Part shown: in pieces, positions 1 through 8,397 of the stretch
Layout of the letters: every line of letters begins with the position of its first letter
How positions within the stretch are numbered: the first letter of the stretch is position 1
Virus record (IMG/VR): IMGVR_UViG_3300019487_000100
Location: 1-22,348 of that record
DNA from: a virus
Direction: 5' to 3' (one strand)
DNA length: 22,348 nucleotides
Notes under the pieces: model-generated
What the model was told of the DNA's origin: nothing
The model's database searches: none
Seen by the model: the letters and a program-made list of their open reading frames with translations, nothing else
Made by a program: the position numbers and the translations under genes

Positions 1-168
1 ATAGTTTAATTCTTGAACGATAGTGCGGCCGCCAGAGAAAGTTTTAATCCTTCCCTTGCGGTTTAATCTTGTAAGCAGTGCATTATTTCTGCTTACGTTA
101 TCTTGTAATACACCCGTTCGATTACGCAGCGTAGTAGTAACAATTTCAGAAAGATTTGGAAACGCCAT
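1..168 (-). CDS. Major capsid (coat) protein, N-terminal 56 residues
   Basis: An ATG at 168 opens a frame that stays open to the window edge, giving exactly 56 codons that begin MAFPNLSEIVTTTL. The pattern of a short N-terminal helix, then a basic segment, then an FSGGRTIVQELNY-like stretch is typical of the start of phage major head proteins, and the position directly after a scaffold-like gene fits this. It starts 12 nt downstream of the scaffold stop, with only a weak purine-rich AAAAAG before the ATG, so translation may be coupled. The rest of the gene lies outside the window. The coat call rests on gene order and N-terminal style. Confidence 0.7.
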   Translation of the reverse strand, partial: MAFPNLSEIVTTTLRNRTGVLQDNVSRNNALLTRLNRKGRIKTFSGGRTIVQELNY

Positions 169-179
169 CTTTTTAACTC

Positions 180-1421
180 TTAATTAGATTGTTGCTCTTG
201 AATAGCAGCTAAAATAGAACCACGGATAGAATTACTATTTGATTTTTGATTAGAACTACCGCCATTTAAAGTAGGCGCGTTTGGACGTAGAGAAACATTC
301 TTCGCAGCCGCCTTTCTTGCCTGTTCGGCTTTCTTTGCCGCGGCTGCTTTACGTTCCTCAACTTCTTTTTGTTTTTTCTCTTCTTGAATATCATTCCAAA
401 TATCATCATCGCTTCTTAGTGCTTTATCATATGCTTTGTCTAAAACACCGTATGTTATTTGGTTATTTTCAAGAGGAATAGCGCCACTTTGAATTAAACC
501 AGTCATGACCCCCCGCACTTTTTCAAAATGCTGTTTATCTTTAGACCAGTTATTTATATACTCCAAGGTATTAGCTTGCCGTTGAGTAGCAGCCGCTTCT
601 CTTGAAGCATTCTGTTCTCTAATAATAGTTTTAGCCCAAGTAGGTATTTCTTCCGTAGTCTCTTCTTGCTGCTGCGAATTAGTGCCAGATGTTTGCTGCT
701 GGGTCTGCCGTTGAGAGGCTAACTGCGAAACATCTACATTACAATTTTGTGCAAGCGTCTTGAATGCCGCTTGTCTAAATTCATTATTAGGATTAGATAA
801 TGCCTCCATCCATAAAAACAATCTATCAATTGTTTGTGCTGGAGTAGCGCCAAACTGTTGAATAGCTTGGAGCCTAGGAGAAATAACATCATCTATTTCT
901 TTTAACCTAGCTTTATCAACTTTAGTACCAGCGAAACCATCAGAAACTTCTTTTTCCCTTTTGAGTATCGAGCTTTGAACCTCGGCGGGAAGATCGTTCC
1001 ATTTTTCTTTCGCTGCTTTCGTCCAACCGACAGGAGCTTTTGTTTCTACCTTTAGCTGGGAAGAAATTTCTACTTCATTTTCTACTTCATTTTCTATTTC
1101 ATCTTCATCTTCATCTTCATTTTCAGTTGGTTCTTTCTCTTCTTCCAGAGCCCCATCATCGCCATCTGTATTTTCGGAATCAGTTTTTTTCCTTCCTGAG
1201 CTTGATTCCACAGGCTTTTTACGCTCTTCTTTTTCTTCTTTTTTATTGGAGCGAGCCTTAGATTTTCTATCTTCTTTATTGCTATCAAACTTGTCGCTAT
1301 CGTTATCATCGTCGCGTTCTTGTATCTCATCGCGCGCAGCTGTAATAGCCTCGCGAATGCTCATCTTCGCAGGGGCTTTATCGTCAATCTTATCGTCAAT
1401 TTCTTCGATATCCTTAGCCAT
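180..1421 (-). CDS. Scaffold-like head assembly protein
   Basis: This 413-residue protein probably acts as the internal scaffold that guides coat assembly and is absent from the mature head. Residues about 40-125 are very acidic and lysine-rich and look disordered, with EDEDE and ENEVENEVE runs. A folded part follows from about residue 130 (VGWTKAAKEKWNDLP, then an ILKRE helix, then a GATPAQTIDRLF segment). The tail, about 350-413, is a charged, alanine-rich helix and then a Ser/Asn-rich end. An acidic N-terminus plus a helical C-terminus between portal and coat is the usual place and make-up of podophage scaffolds. It follows the 149-aa gene after 32 nt. Function is inferred from position and composition. 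Confidence 0.65.
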   Translation of the reverse strand: MAKDIEEIDDKIDDKAPAKMSIREAITAARDEIQERDDDNDSDKFDSNKEDRKSKARSNKKEEKEERKKPVESSSGRKKTDSENTDGDDGALEEEKEPTENEDEDEDEIENEVENEVEISSQLKVETKAPVGWTKAAKEKWNDLPAEVQSSILKREKEVSDGFAGTKVDKARLKEIDDVISPRLQAIQQFGATPAQTIDRLFLWMEALSNPNNEFRQAAFKTLAQNCNVDVSQLASQRQTQQQTSGTNSQQQEETTEEIPTWAKTIIREQNASREAAATQRQANTLEYINNWSKDKQHFEKVRGVMTGLIQSGAIPLENNQITYGVLDKAYDKALRSDDDIWNDIQEEKKQKEVEERKAAAAKKAEQARKAAAKNVSLRPNAPTLNGGSSNQKSNSNSIRGSILAAIQEQQSN

Positions 1422-1453
1422 GCTCCACCTTTAAATCGGTACTTGGTTTGAGG

Positions 1454-1903
1454 TCAATTCTTAAATGCGTTTAAACGTCTTCGACGCTTTTTTGCTCTAA
1501 ACGCTGAAGTCTTAAATATTCCTTCATAAGGGGTATTCTTAAAAGTATCTACCCCATTCTGTATTTCATTTATAGCTCTTTTTATATCTTCTCTTCTTTG
1601 TTTTTTATCTACCGTTTTAGCTACTCTTGGTTTTAAATGTGATGTATCATTGCCTATTTCTATACAACCTCTAGCACGTGTTTCGTCTCTAAATTTTTTC
1701 TTAGATGTGTAATATTTATTATTACACATATGAAGTGTAGGCTCCATAGTATCACTTATAAAATTTAACTCTATAACTTTATTACCTATTATAGCTCTTT
1801 TATCTTCTTCATAAAGATATTTATATTGATAATAATTTTCTTCCGAAACCATACCGTTTTCATTGGCAAATGGGTTATCAGGCTGGTGAAAAAATCTAGC
1901 CAT
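1454..1903 (-). CDS. Phage protein between portal and scaffold, function unknown
   Basis: This 149-aa basic protein is not assigned to a function. Visible features are an aromatic N-terminus (MARFFHQPDNPF), a tyrosine-rich stretch at about 24-31, a central segment with FISDTMEPTLHMCNNKYYTSK and a KFRDETRARG helix, and a strongly basic C-terminus containing KKRRRR. The arrangement 'ISDTMEPT...K.Y.SK..FR.ETRARG' is one I associate with conserved small proteins in podophage head modules, but I cannot name a family. It begins 2 nt after the portal stop, so it is part of the same transcript and probably translationally coupled. The basic tail could bind DNA or the acidic scaffold; that is speculation. 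Confidence 0.6.
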   Translation of the reverse strand: MARFFHQPDNPFANENGMVSEENYYQYKYLYEEDKRAIIGNKVIELNFISDTMEPTLHMCNNKYYTSKKKFRDETRARGCIEIGNDTSHLKPRVAKTVDKKQRREDIKRAINEIQNGVDTFKNTPYEGIFKTSAFRAKKRRRRLNAFKN

Positions 1904-1905
1904 AA

Positions 1906-4464
1906 CTAAGCAACCTTATTTTTCTTTTTATTTTGTAATTTTCTATCTTGGCGCTTAGCTTCATTCTCTTTAGATTTTAAAGTTAATTCTTTCATGCTCA
2001 TTTCGTGTTCATCTTTACGATATTTTGCTTCACGATCCATTTGCTCCATATCCATTTGAAATTTACGCTCAGAAATTTGTTGTTGCATTTGTAATTCACG
2101 TTCTTTCATACTCATTTCCATTACAGCAATACGTTCTGCTCGCTCTTGTTTTTGTTGTTCCATAACCGCTTTACGAATATCATCTTGTTCTTGCATTTTT
2201 GCTTCACGATCATCATTTGCAGCTTGTTTTTCATAGTCTCTTTGATCGTTAACCATCATCATTTGATGCTCCACTCCTTTCATCTTTAATTCAGCTTCAA
2301 CTTTTTGCATTTCTGGGTCAGGGGGCGGATTTTCTATTAATTGTTTAGATTTTACACGCATTTTAGATGCAAAATCATCAATAGCAGCTTCTAAATCTCT
2401 ACCAGCTTTATATTTACGTGCAGAAAACTGTAAAAATCTACTAGCTAGAGGTATCCATTCAGGTAGTGTTGCTCCTAATTGCCCTGACTCGCCTATAAAT
2501 GCTGTAATGGCTGTTATAAATTCTGTGGCATCCGCACGTTCTTGCATTTGATCACCAAATACAGTACTATCAGTTTCTATATCTATACGATAGCCGCGCT
2601 CTATGTCGTTACGTAATAAATCTAATGCTTTTTGAACTTTATCGGCTATAATAAACTCTGTTGGTATAGCTGACATAAGTTGTTGCGGCGATGGAGCCCC
2701 AGCAGCAGAGGCTCCAACACCTTGATTGCCCCCCGGAAATGGCACTACATTATTGCCTTGCTGTTCTGCGTCCATAAGAGAAGCGCCCGGTGCCACAGCC
2801 TGTTGTCCTGGAGCGGAGACGCTAGGCTGAGCACCGGGCAGCGCAGCGCCACTGCCGGCCCCCTGCATAGACACCGCGCTAACTTGTTTTCTTTGTTCTT
2901 CTTCTATAAAATCAGGTTGTAGTTCATCCTCATATAATATACCACTAGATTTAATCAATGTCTCATCTGAGAAATGTTTTGCTTGTATCTCAGCAATTAA
3001 TCTAACATTATCTCTAGCAAAACGAGCAACATCACGCTGACGCTGTGATAATCTAGTCCCAGCATTATTATTTTTGAGACGAAGCCCTCCTAAAGTTTCT
3101 CTACTATCTGTAGTGCCCCTTAAAATATCACTTAAGCCAGTTATTTCATCTAAATCTTGCTTTACCTGGCGCCTAACTTCTTGCAAAGTAGATATTGTCT
3201 CTTGTACTTCTTTCAAAGGAAGAAAACTTATACTTCCTTGAACCCCGCCGCGGTCTGCGTGTATAGCCCAATTATCCACTGGTATAAGTTGGTTTTCAAC
3301 GCTCTCATTTAATAATCTTCTGAGTCCTCCGTTCGCTGCATCATAAGTACCTGCTACCTTACAAGCCCGAGCAAGCATTGCTATACGTTGTGTAAGTTCA
3401 TCAATCTGTATAGCTTGATCCTGCCATTCCCAAAAATCAGGAACTGGCACAACAGTATCATTAGTATATGTAGCAACCAAAGGCTTAGGGCAAGGAAAGA
3501 AACCTTTTAATTGTAAAGGATCGTTCCTAACATCGCATAAATAATCATATCCTGTACTAATCCAGTATACTCTTTTATCTGTCTTATTCCATATTTCATA
3601 TACTACTATACTACGTTCATTTAAATCTTGAAATACAGCTGTATCAGACCAAGTCTGTTTAGTTTCTTTATCCATTGGAGTAGTATCTGGCCGCATCTCA
3701 CGACCAATTTCTTCTCCAAATCTTTCAATTGCTTCTTCTTTAGATATATAAAGACGCTTACCAACAGCTTGAACTTCCCGCCAAGTACGCGCTTTAGCGG
3801 GGAACATAAGAAAATCTTTCCAATTCATATAATCAATTGGAGCGCTTTCTTTTAATAATTGTTGATTAGTTCCTTCTAGCTGCTCTTCTTCTGGAGTCTC
3901 ATCTACTTCAATTTCTCCATTATTTTGTATCTTATTTAATTCATCTTCCATGTTTGTTTCCATAGAAGATGGTATCGACGGTCCTTGACCTATTTCCGGC
4001 TCGTATCTAGCCCAAGTTTGCCCTCTACCAACTAATAAATAATCTAATACAGATTGTGATACACTATCATGTAATGTATCATCCTCCATTTCATTTCTTA
4101 CTGACCGCTCCAGCATTCTTGCTGATAATCTACCAACCGGATCGCGATCTAAAAAAGTACGATCTATATTTGCTATCGGCCTATTACTATATAAAGCCGG
4201 TATCATAATTTGAGTATTAGTCCAAAGTATATTAAACTTACGCTGCCCATCTGTTTCTAATTTGTTGCGCTCATCGCGATAACGCTTAGATATTTGTGCG
4301 CCTTTTTTATACCAATTAGCATCTCTAGTATCTACATCTTCTATCTGTTCTTTCCAAAAAGCAGCCAATTTACGAGAAATTACATTCTCGCCGGGCTGTA
4401 ATTCCTTAGTTTTATCTTTTATTATTTGTTTTATTTTAGTTGGGCGCTCTTGGGTATCTGCCAT
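1906..4464 (-). CDS. Portal protein (P22-like), with extended C-terminal coiled coil
   Basis: This 852-aa protein is the likely dodecameric portal at the head vertex, through which DNA is packaged and ejected. The N-terminal half has features usual in podophage portals: a WYKKGAQISKRYRDER helix at about 51-66, an NILWTNTQIMIPALYSNRP stretch at about 78-96, and the DYLLVGRGQTWARYEP segment at about 141-155. Residues about 520-595 are a low-complexity Gly/Ala/Pro/Gln linker with clearly GC-richer codons. Residues about 710-850 form a long charged coiled coil rich in Met, Gln, Glu and Lys (the 'barrel'-like tail), unusually long and repetitive. It abuts the 359-aa gene, with its ATG next to the upstream stop. 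Portal identity is confident; the tail's role is not. Confidence 0.85.
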   Translation of the reverse strand: MADTQERPTKIKQIIKDKTKELQPGENVISRKLAAFWKEQIEDVDTRDANWYKKGAQISKRYRDERNKLETDGQRKFNILWTNTQIMIPALYSNRPIANIDRTFLDRDPVGRLSARMLERSVRNEMEDDTLHDSVSQSVLDYLLVGRGQTWARYEPEIGQGPSIPSSMETNMEDELNKIQNNGEIEVDETPEEEQLEGTNQQLLKESAPIDYMNWKDFLMFPAKARTWREVQAVGKRLYISKEEAIERFGEEIGREMRPDTTPMDKETKQTWSDTAVFQDLNERSIVVYEIWNKTDKRVYWISTGYDYLCDVRNDPLQLKGFFPCPKPLVATYTNDTVVPVPDFWEWQDQAIQIDELTQRIAMLARACKVAGTYDAANGGLRRLLNESVENQLIPVDNWAIHADRGGVQGSISFLPLKEVQETISTLQEVRRQVKQDLDEITGLSDILRGTTDSRETLGGLRLKNNNAGTRLSQRQRDVARFARDNVRLIAEIQAKHFSDETLIKSSGILYEDELQPDFIEEEQRKQVSAVSMQGAGSGAALPGAQPSVSAPGQQAVAPGASLMDAEQQGNNVVPFPGGNQGVGASAAGAPSPQQLMSAIPTEFIIADKVQKALDLLRNDIERGYRIDIETDSTVFGDQMQERADATEFITAITAFIGESGQLGATLPEWIPLASRFLQFSARKYKAGRDLEAAIDDFASKMRVKSKQLIENPPPDPEMQKVEAELKMKGVEHQMMMVNDQRDYEKQAANDDREAKMQEQDDIRKAVMEQQKQERAERIAVMEMSMKERELQMQQQISERKFQMDMEQMDREAKYRKDEHEMSMKELTLKSKENEAKRQDRKLQNKKKNKVA

Positions 4465-5544
4465 TTAAAAACTTCCATCAAACAATTCAGGATGTAATTT
4501 CACATACATTTCAAAGTAGCCTAAACCTGTAGGATCTATACCTTTTTTCCTCAGTTGTTGTTCCATTAGTGTCAAGTCGTATTTACCTTTATCTGTTTTA
4601 CGTATACCTTCTATAAATGGATCAGTAGAATAATTATTTATAAGCTTTGATGGTATATTTTCATTAGCTCTATTACCTATATTATCCCATCTTTCTTGCA
4701 TTTTTTTAGAAGTGCCGGGAATACCTGGAGCAGTTTCTAAAGTTTGTGGGATTCTCAATTGCTCAATTGGAATATTTCCAGGAATTTCCATATTTTTAAG
4801 CATATCATCTATCATAGATGGATGATACTCTTTTGGTGCTTGTGGAGCATCTACTTGTTTTACATTTCTAAAATGTGGTGCTTTATCAGGAGAAGTCAAC
4901 CAAGTTTCCCCTGAAGGTGCACTACTTGTACGAGTTTTAAGCGCTTCTTTCAAAGTATCTAGATTTCCAAAACTTTCACCAGAAACATTTCTGGTGCTCA
5001 AAGGATTACCTTTTGATGCTTTGCTTGGTATAGTGCCCATATCAAAATAGTTACCTACATCATATAGAGTAGGCTCCCGCCCTATGTGCCTATCCGCAGG
5101 TATTCTTATTGTAGGTGTACTCTGCTCCATACCTTTTCCACCAACAGGGCCATACGGGCTTTCAAATTTAATATATGTTGTGCCGCCTGGGGTATCCTTA
5201 ACAGTTTTTATAGGTATCTTACTCTGTGAAAAAAAATTTAATATTTCTTGAGTGTCTTTAGCAGCTGGCCCTGTTGGATTATAATTAACAGGTTTATCTA
5301 AACTAGGTTGCATATTATTTATATTTGGCTTATTTAAATTTAATTTAGGCCCAACAACTGCTGCCGGCGGCATTCTAGCTCCAATAAAACCAAGTGCAGT
5401 AAGTGCTGCTAAACCTGTTTTTTGTGCTTGTTGTTTAAATGTATCTTCTTTTGTAACTTGAGGTAATAACGGAGCATTGCGCAAAGCTCTAAGCTGTGCT
5501 AAGATATCTTCATTAATATTATATGGATTATCTAACTCTGGCAA
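4465..5544 (-). CDS. Unknown 359-aa protein between terminase and portal
   Basis: I do not recognise this protein. It starts inside the last codons of the large terminase gene (17-nt overlap) and ends immediately before the portal ATG, so it belongs to the packaging operon. It has a moderately hydrophobic Ala/Gly segment at about residues 44-63 (GLAALTALGFIGARMPPAAVV), which could be a weak membrane or pore-lining helix, then a Pro/Asn-rich low-complexity region. A middle part contains GGTTYIKFESPYGPVGGKG, and the C-terminus is a compact helical part. The size and the disordered Pro-rich body suggest a virion-associated or ejected protein, but nothing proves it. Confidence 0.6.
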   Translation of the reverse strand: MPELDNPYNINEDILAQLRALRNAPLLPQVTKEDTFKQQAQKTGLAALTALGFIGARMPPAAVVGPKLNLNKPNINNMQPSLDKPVNYNPTGPAAKDTQEILNFFSQSKIPIKTVKDTPGGTTYIKFESPYGPVGGKGMEQSTPTIRIPADRHIGREPTLYDVGNYFDMGTIPSKASKGNPLSTRNVSGESFGNLDTLKEALKTRTSSAPSGETWLTSPDKAPHFRNVKQVDAPQAPKEYHPSMIDDMLKNMEIPGNIPIEQLRIPQTLETAPGIPGTSKKMQERWDNIGNRANENIPSKLINNYSTDPFIEGIRKTDKGKYDLTLMEQQLRKKGIDPTGLGYFEMYVKLHPELFDGSF

Positions 5545-8185
5545 GGTTTATACTCTTAGGTGTATCTACGGGTAAATCATCTAATATATCATGCAATACT
5601 AAACTTGTATTATCATTCTTTTTAAATAATTTCCTTACTAAATCTACGCCTGTAGGTCTATGATAAGGTCTACTCATACAAGCATATCTTATTTCATCTG
5701 GCGCGTGATCCTCACCAGTAGTATCAACATCTTCCATTTTATCTTCATTGTGTTGTAATGCTGGCAGAGTTCTTATGGCATCAACACAATTATCCATAAA
5801 ATACATCATAGGGCGCCCATCTTGACCTTTTAAGCGGGCTCTAACTTGATCCCAACCCCCCATAGCCCCATTTTTAGATACTCGTGCATTGTCAGCACGA
5901 TTAAAATAAATATGTACATGGGCGCCCATACGCTCAACTACGCTGGGGCCCCCATCTTCTTTAAATGCAGCCGGATCGATTACTCTATATGTAATTCTTG
6001 GTTTGCCGTGCTCATTCTTAGGCTCATCTATTTCTCTAAGTGCTACACCTTCAGCTATTTCTTCTGCGGTTAATTTAAGTCCTTCATTGGTGCCTTCTTT
6101 TTGATTATTTTCATTAGGTTTAGACCCATACCATTCTTTATATCTTATAATAGCATTTTTAGGGAGTAATAATTTATTATCTTTAACCATATTGGGGGAT
6201 TGAAACAACCTCCAATCTTTTTCTAATATATCACTGCTTATTTCGTGATCTTCTCCAACTATACACCACCAGCCAATGGAAAATGGACTAGCAGAGCCCC
6301 AATCCATTGACATAAATCTAGTCCAATTTTTAGGCGGAGTAAAAGTTTTAATTACATGTATTTTAGTATCCCACTCTTGAAAGAAAGCACCACTAATAAT
6401 ATTCCAATCGCCAAACAACCAAGCTTTAACTAACTCTTCGTTACCAGACATATAAAGTCTACCAATATACCCAGAATTGTTGGTATATTTATTATCTTGT
6501 ACTCCAGAAGGTATAAAAACTCTTTCAGCTGTAATAGTTTTACCTGTTATACTATCCGGGAACTTATCGTATAGTATTTTCATTCCCATAGGAGCAGGAT
6601 CTATATATCTTTGTTTAATCCATCCATGGCCTGGGCCGCCAGGATTAGCTGTCGCAATAAATCTAACAGGCACACCAGCGCCAGAACGAAGCGTAGCCAT
6701 TAATTTTCTAATAGGCTTAAAACTCGGAAAAGTACCCATTTCTTCGCAGTAAATACGGGTGTTCGCCTCAATTAAGCCACATTCACTGATATAATGGTTG
6801 GCATCTTCAATACAAAGGTCTGATACCCATGCATATTGAACGCCAACTACTTCCATCATTCCCTGACCGACCCGCTCCAAAAGATAATGTTCCTCGCCGG
6901 TATACGGGTGCACCCATGACTGCGGGGCGGGATGGGTATGTCTGGGAATGGTGTCCAACACACCCCATGGCGACAAACGGAATTTGGCTTCAACATCGTT
7001 TAGTAATGGAGGTGCATTTAAATAGGTTTTTAACTCGAAAAGAACGTGTTGATCATATTGATAAAGTACGTCATCATAATAAGATTGAGAATTTGAGATT
7101 ATTTTCCTCTCATTCTGAGCATATGAAAGCACATTGGTCTGGAAAAGGTAAAAACGATCCAATGCTTGTTGAAAAAGTGAGACTTTACGCCGCAGACCCT
7201 CGTAAAAATATTTCAAGTTTGGGACTTTCACCAACTTTAGTTGGAACAATTTGTAAAGAAAATAATATAAAATGGGTTTGCGGACCGAAGGCAAAGAATT
7301 CTGCTCGACATTTAACTGAAGATATGGTTCGTGAAGCACTACAGGAACGAACAACGATCCAAGCTGCTGCGTTTCTTGGCGTAAACGTTGGTACGCTTTA
7401 TGGTAATTTTGACCATCTTTTGAAAAAGAGAACCAAGCCGCGTTTCCTCGATCAGTATCGCGATGAAATTGAAAAGATGTATTACAATGGCCATTTAACC
7501 AAGACAAAAATCGCTGAAATTTATAAAGTATCTGATTTTTGTGTTTTGAAGACACTCCAGCGGTGGTCAAAACAGGATGCCAAACCGGAGCAACCCTCTG
7601 ACCAACAACCTGATATTTTGACTGAAATTTTCGGTGAACATTAGTTACTATACAAGGAGCTAAATATGAATTTATTTTATATAATACTTTTTTGGGGCCT
7701 AATAATGTTAATACTTTTTCTCCTACTTCTATATCTTTTATTTTTTTAAGCGCCCCATCCGCCATTTTAATTTTAGTATTCTCTTCAACACAATAAGAAT
7801 GCCCTTGATAATTCATAGCATCAGAGTCGTTTTCTAAAAATGCAAACCGTAATCTGGCTCCATTTGGGAAGCGCCACATTTTATCTATTTCATGAAAAGT
7901 AGCCCCTAGGGGCTTATATAAAACTTTACTTCGTTCTATTAGTTCAACTAACTGTGTACGTTCTCGACGTACGCAAAGCCCTATAGCATTTATTCCGTAT
8001 TGGTCTGCATGTATAGCCCATTCACCAAGCACTGCGTCACTTTTTCCACCCCCCCGGCTTCCGCCAAAAAGTGTTTCGAATATCGGACAAGATATAAGAA
8101 GCGCCTGCTTTGGTTGTGGCTTCCAAACAGTTACAGTTTCTACATTTAATTCTTTATATCTGGGAGAATTTTTTTGTGCTACCAT
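5528..8185 (-). CDS. Terminase large subunit, interrupted by an intein
   Basis: This is the packaging motor ATPase and nuclease. The 885-aa reading frame becomes about 541 aa after removal of residues 132-475, the normal size for the family. Walker A is GGSRGGGKS at 41-49. The spliced product would read AMNYQGHSY-TRIYCEEMGTFPSF, which restores the classic terminase sequence leading into Walker B (IYCEE). The ATPase coupling region follows (ATANPGGPGHGW, about 511-522). The RNase H-like nuclease has MSMDWGSASPFS (Asp at about 628), VIDPAAF (Asp about 737) and MDNCVDAIRTLP (Asp about 798 and 802). Its ATG overlaps the preceding stop (TAATG) with no clear Shine-Dalgarno, indicating coupling. The terminase call is very secure. 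Confidence 0.93.
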   Translation of the reverse strand: MVAQKNSPRYKELNVETVTVWKPQPKQALLISCPIFETLFGGSRGGGKSDAVLGEWAIHADQYGINAIGLCVRRERTQLVELIERSKVLYKPLGATFHEIDKMWRFPNGARLRFAFLENDSDAMNYQGHSYCVEENTKIKMADGALKKIKDIEVGEKVLTLLGPKKVLYKINSYLAPCIVTNVHRKFQSKYQVVGQRVAPVWHPVLTTAGVSSKHKNQILYKFQRFLSWLNGHCNTSFQFHRDTDRGNAAWFSFSKDGQNYHKAYQRLRQETQQLGSLFVPVVLHEPYLQLNVEQNSLPSVRKPILYYFLYKLFQLKLVKVPNLKYFYEGLRRKVSLFQQALDRFYLFQTNVLSYAQNERKIISNSQSYYDDVLYQYDQHVLFELKTYLNAPPLLNDVEAKFRLSPWGVLDTIPRHTHPAPQSWVHPYTGEEHYLLERVGQGMMEVVGVQYAWVSDLCIEDANHYISECGLIEANTRIYCEEMGTFPSFKPIRKLMATLRSGAGVPVRFIATANPGGPGHGWIKQRYIDPAPMGMKILYDKFPDSITGKTITAERVFIPSGVQDNKYTNNSGYIGRLYMSGNEELVKAWLFGDWNIISGAFFQEWDTKIHVIKTFTPPKNWTRFMSMDWGSASPFSIGWWCIVGEDHEISSDILEKDWRLFQSPNMVKDNKLLLPKNAIIRYKEWYGSKPNENNQKEGTNEGLKLTAEEIAEGVALREIDEPKNEHGKPRITYRVIDPAAFKEDGGPSVVERMGAHVHIYFNRADNARVSKNGAMGGWDQVRARLKGQDGRPMMYFMDNCVDAIRTLPALQHNEDKMEDVDTTGEDHAPDEIRYACMSRPYHRPTGVDLVRKLFKKNDNTSLVLHDILDDLPVDTPKSINLARVR
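6829..7644 (+). CDS. HNH homing endonuclease encoded antisense within the intein
   Basis: This 271-aa HNH nuclease probably cuts intein-less terminase genes to spread the element. The core is at about 36-102: GYVWEWCPTHP, then QHRLVMEVHL (His56), then ERVDHIDKVRHHNKIENLRLF (Asp75, His76, Asn88) and SSHSEHMKAHW, a good match to phage HNH endonucleases. Helix-turn-helix-like segments follow at about 126-146, 162-192 and 222-246 (HLTKTKIAEIYKVSDFCVL) and probably provide DNA recognition. AAAGG lies about 10 nt before ATG 6829. A second in-frame ATG at 6916 would avoid overlap with the C-terminal splicing block and retain the HNH core. The whole gene lies on the strand opposite the terminase. Confidence 0.88.
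   Translation: MHIERQLLPSFPDRPAPKDNVPRRYTGAPMTAGRDGYVWEWCPTHPMATNGIWLQHRLVMEVHLNRFLTRKERVDHIDKVRHHNKIENLRLFSSHSEHMKAHWSGKGKNDPMLVEKVRLYAADPRKNISSLGLSPTLVGTICKENNIKWVCGPKAKNSARHLTEDMVREALQERTTIQAAAFLGVNVGTLYGNFDHLLKKRTKPRFLDQYRDEIEKMYYNGHLTKTKIAEIYKVSDFCVLKTLQRWSKQDAKPEQPSDQQPDILTEIFGEH
7666..7749 (+). other. 27-codon hydrophobic ORF with strong ribosome site, antisense to intein N-block
   Basis: Seven bases after the endonuclease stop region there is AAGGAG (7654-7659), six bases, then an ATG opening a 27-residue, almost wholly hydrophobic frame (MNLFYIILFWGLIML...). It could be a tiny membrane peptide translated after the endonuclease. It is antisense to the Lys/Glu/Ile-rich N-terminal intein block, and the complement of AAA-rich codons is automatically Phe/Leu-rich, so the hydrophobicity may be an accident. 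Only the good ribosome site argues for it. Confidence 0.2.
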
Positions 8186-8397
8186 TATTTATGTTCAAAC
8201 AATTTACACCACATTTCTGCGTTTATGCGCCCCTTTACTTTTCGACATTCTCCATCGTCTGACCCGCGTTGCTCCGGTATAAAATATCTACATAATCCAC
8301 ATTTTTTCTTGCGCATTCCCACAGAATAGTCTACTTCTTTTTTAGTTTTCTTTTTACTTTCTTCTATAGAAGAAATAATAGTTGCTCTTAGCGTCAT
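8185..8397 (-). CDS. Small cysteine-motif phage protein
   Basis: A 70-aa protein with a CGLCRYFIPEQRG...GECRKVKGRINAEMWCKLFE C-terminal half. The spacing C-x2-C, C, then G-x-I-x(4)-WC-x-LF is a recurrent phage small-protein motif that resembles a high-potential iron-sulfur or metal-binding knuckle. Four cysteines (about 33, 36, 51, 63) could hold a metal. The N-terminus is Lys/Glu-rich. It overlaps the terminase ATG by one base and its own ATG overlaps the upstream gene by four (ATGA), so it sits in the packaging operon. The ligand is unknown. Confidence 0.7.
   Translation of the reverse strand: MTLRATIISSIEESKKKTKKEVDYSVGMRKKKCGLCRYFIPEQRGSDDGECRKVKGRINAEMWCKLFEHK

Larger units (their letters stand above)
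6761..7792 (-). mobile_element. Intein in terminase large subunit (344 aa)
   Basis: The in-frame insert starts with Cys132 (CVEENTKIKMADG), a clear N-terminal splicing block: Cys1, then T.I.MADG, then KKIKDIEVGEKVLT. A T-N-V-H at residues 181-184 fits the block B TxxH; WHPVLTTAG at 202-210 is an alternative. The C-terminal block is VQYAWVSDLCIEDANHYISECGLIEAN (about 449-475), ending in Asn475 with Thr476 as the +1 nucleophile. The penultimate residue is Ala rather than the usual His. No LAGLIDADG or in-frame endonuclease motif is visible. The middle (about 182-452) is instead the antisense of an HNH gene. Boundaries were set by the motifs and by the restored terminase sequence. Confidence 0.9.

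Noticed and set aside
6477-6752. Plus-strand frame of 91 codons opposite the terminase
   Set aside because: It lies opposite conserved terminase motifs, has no recognisable domain, and looks like a shadow, unlike the HNH frame nearby.
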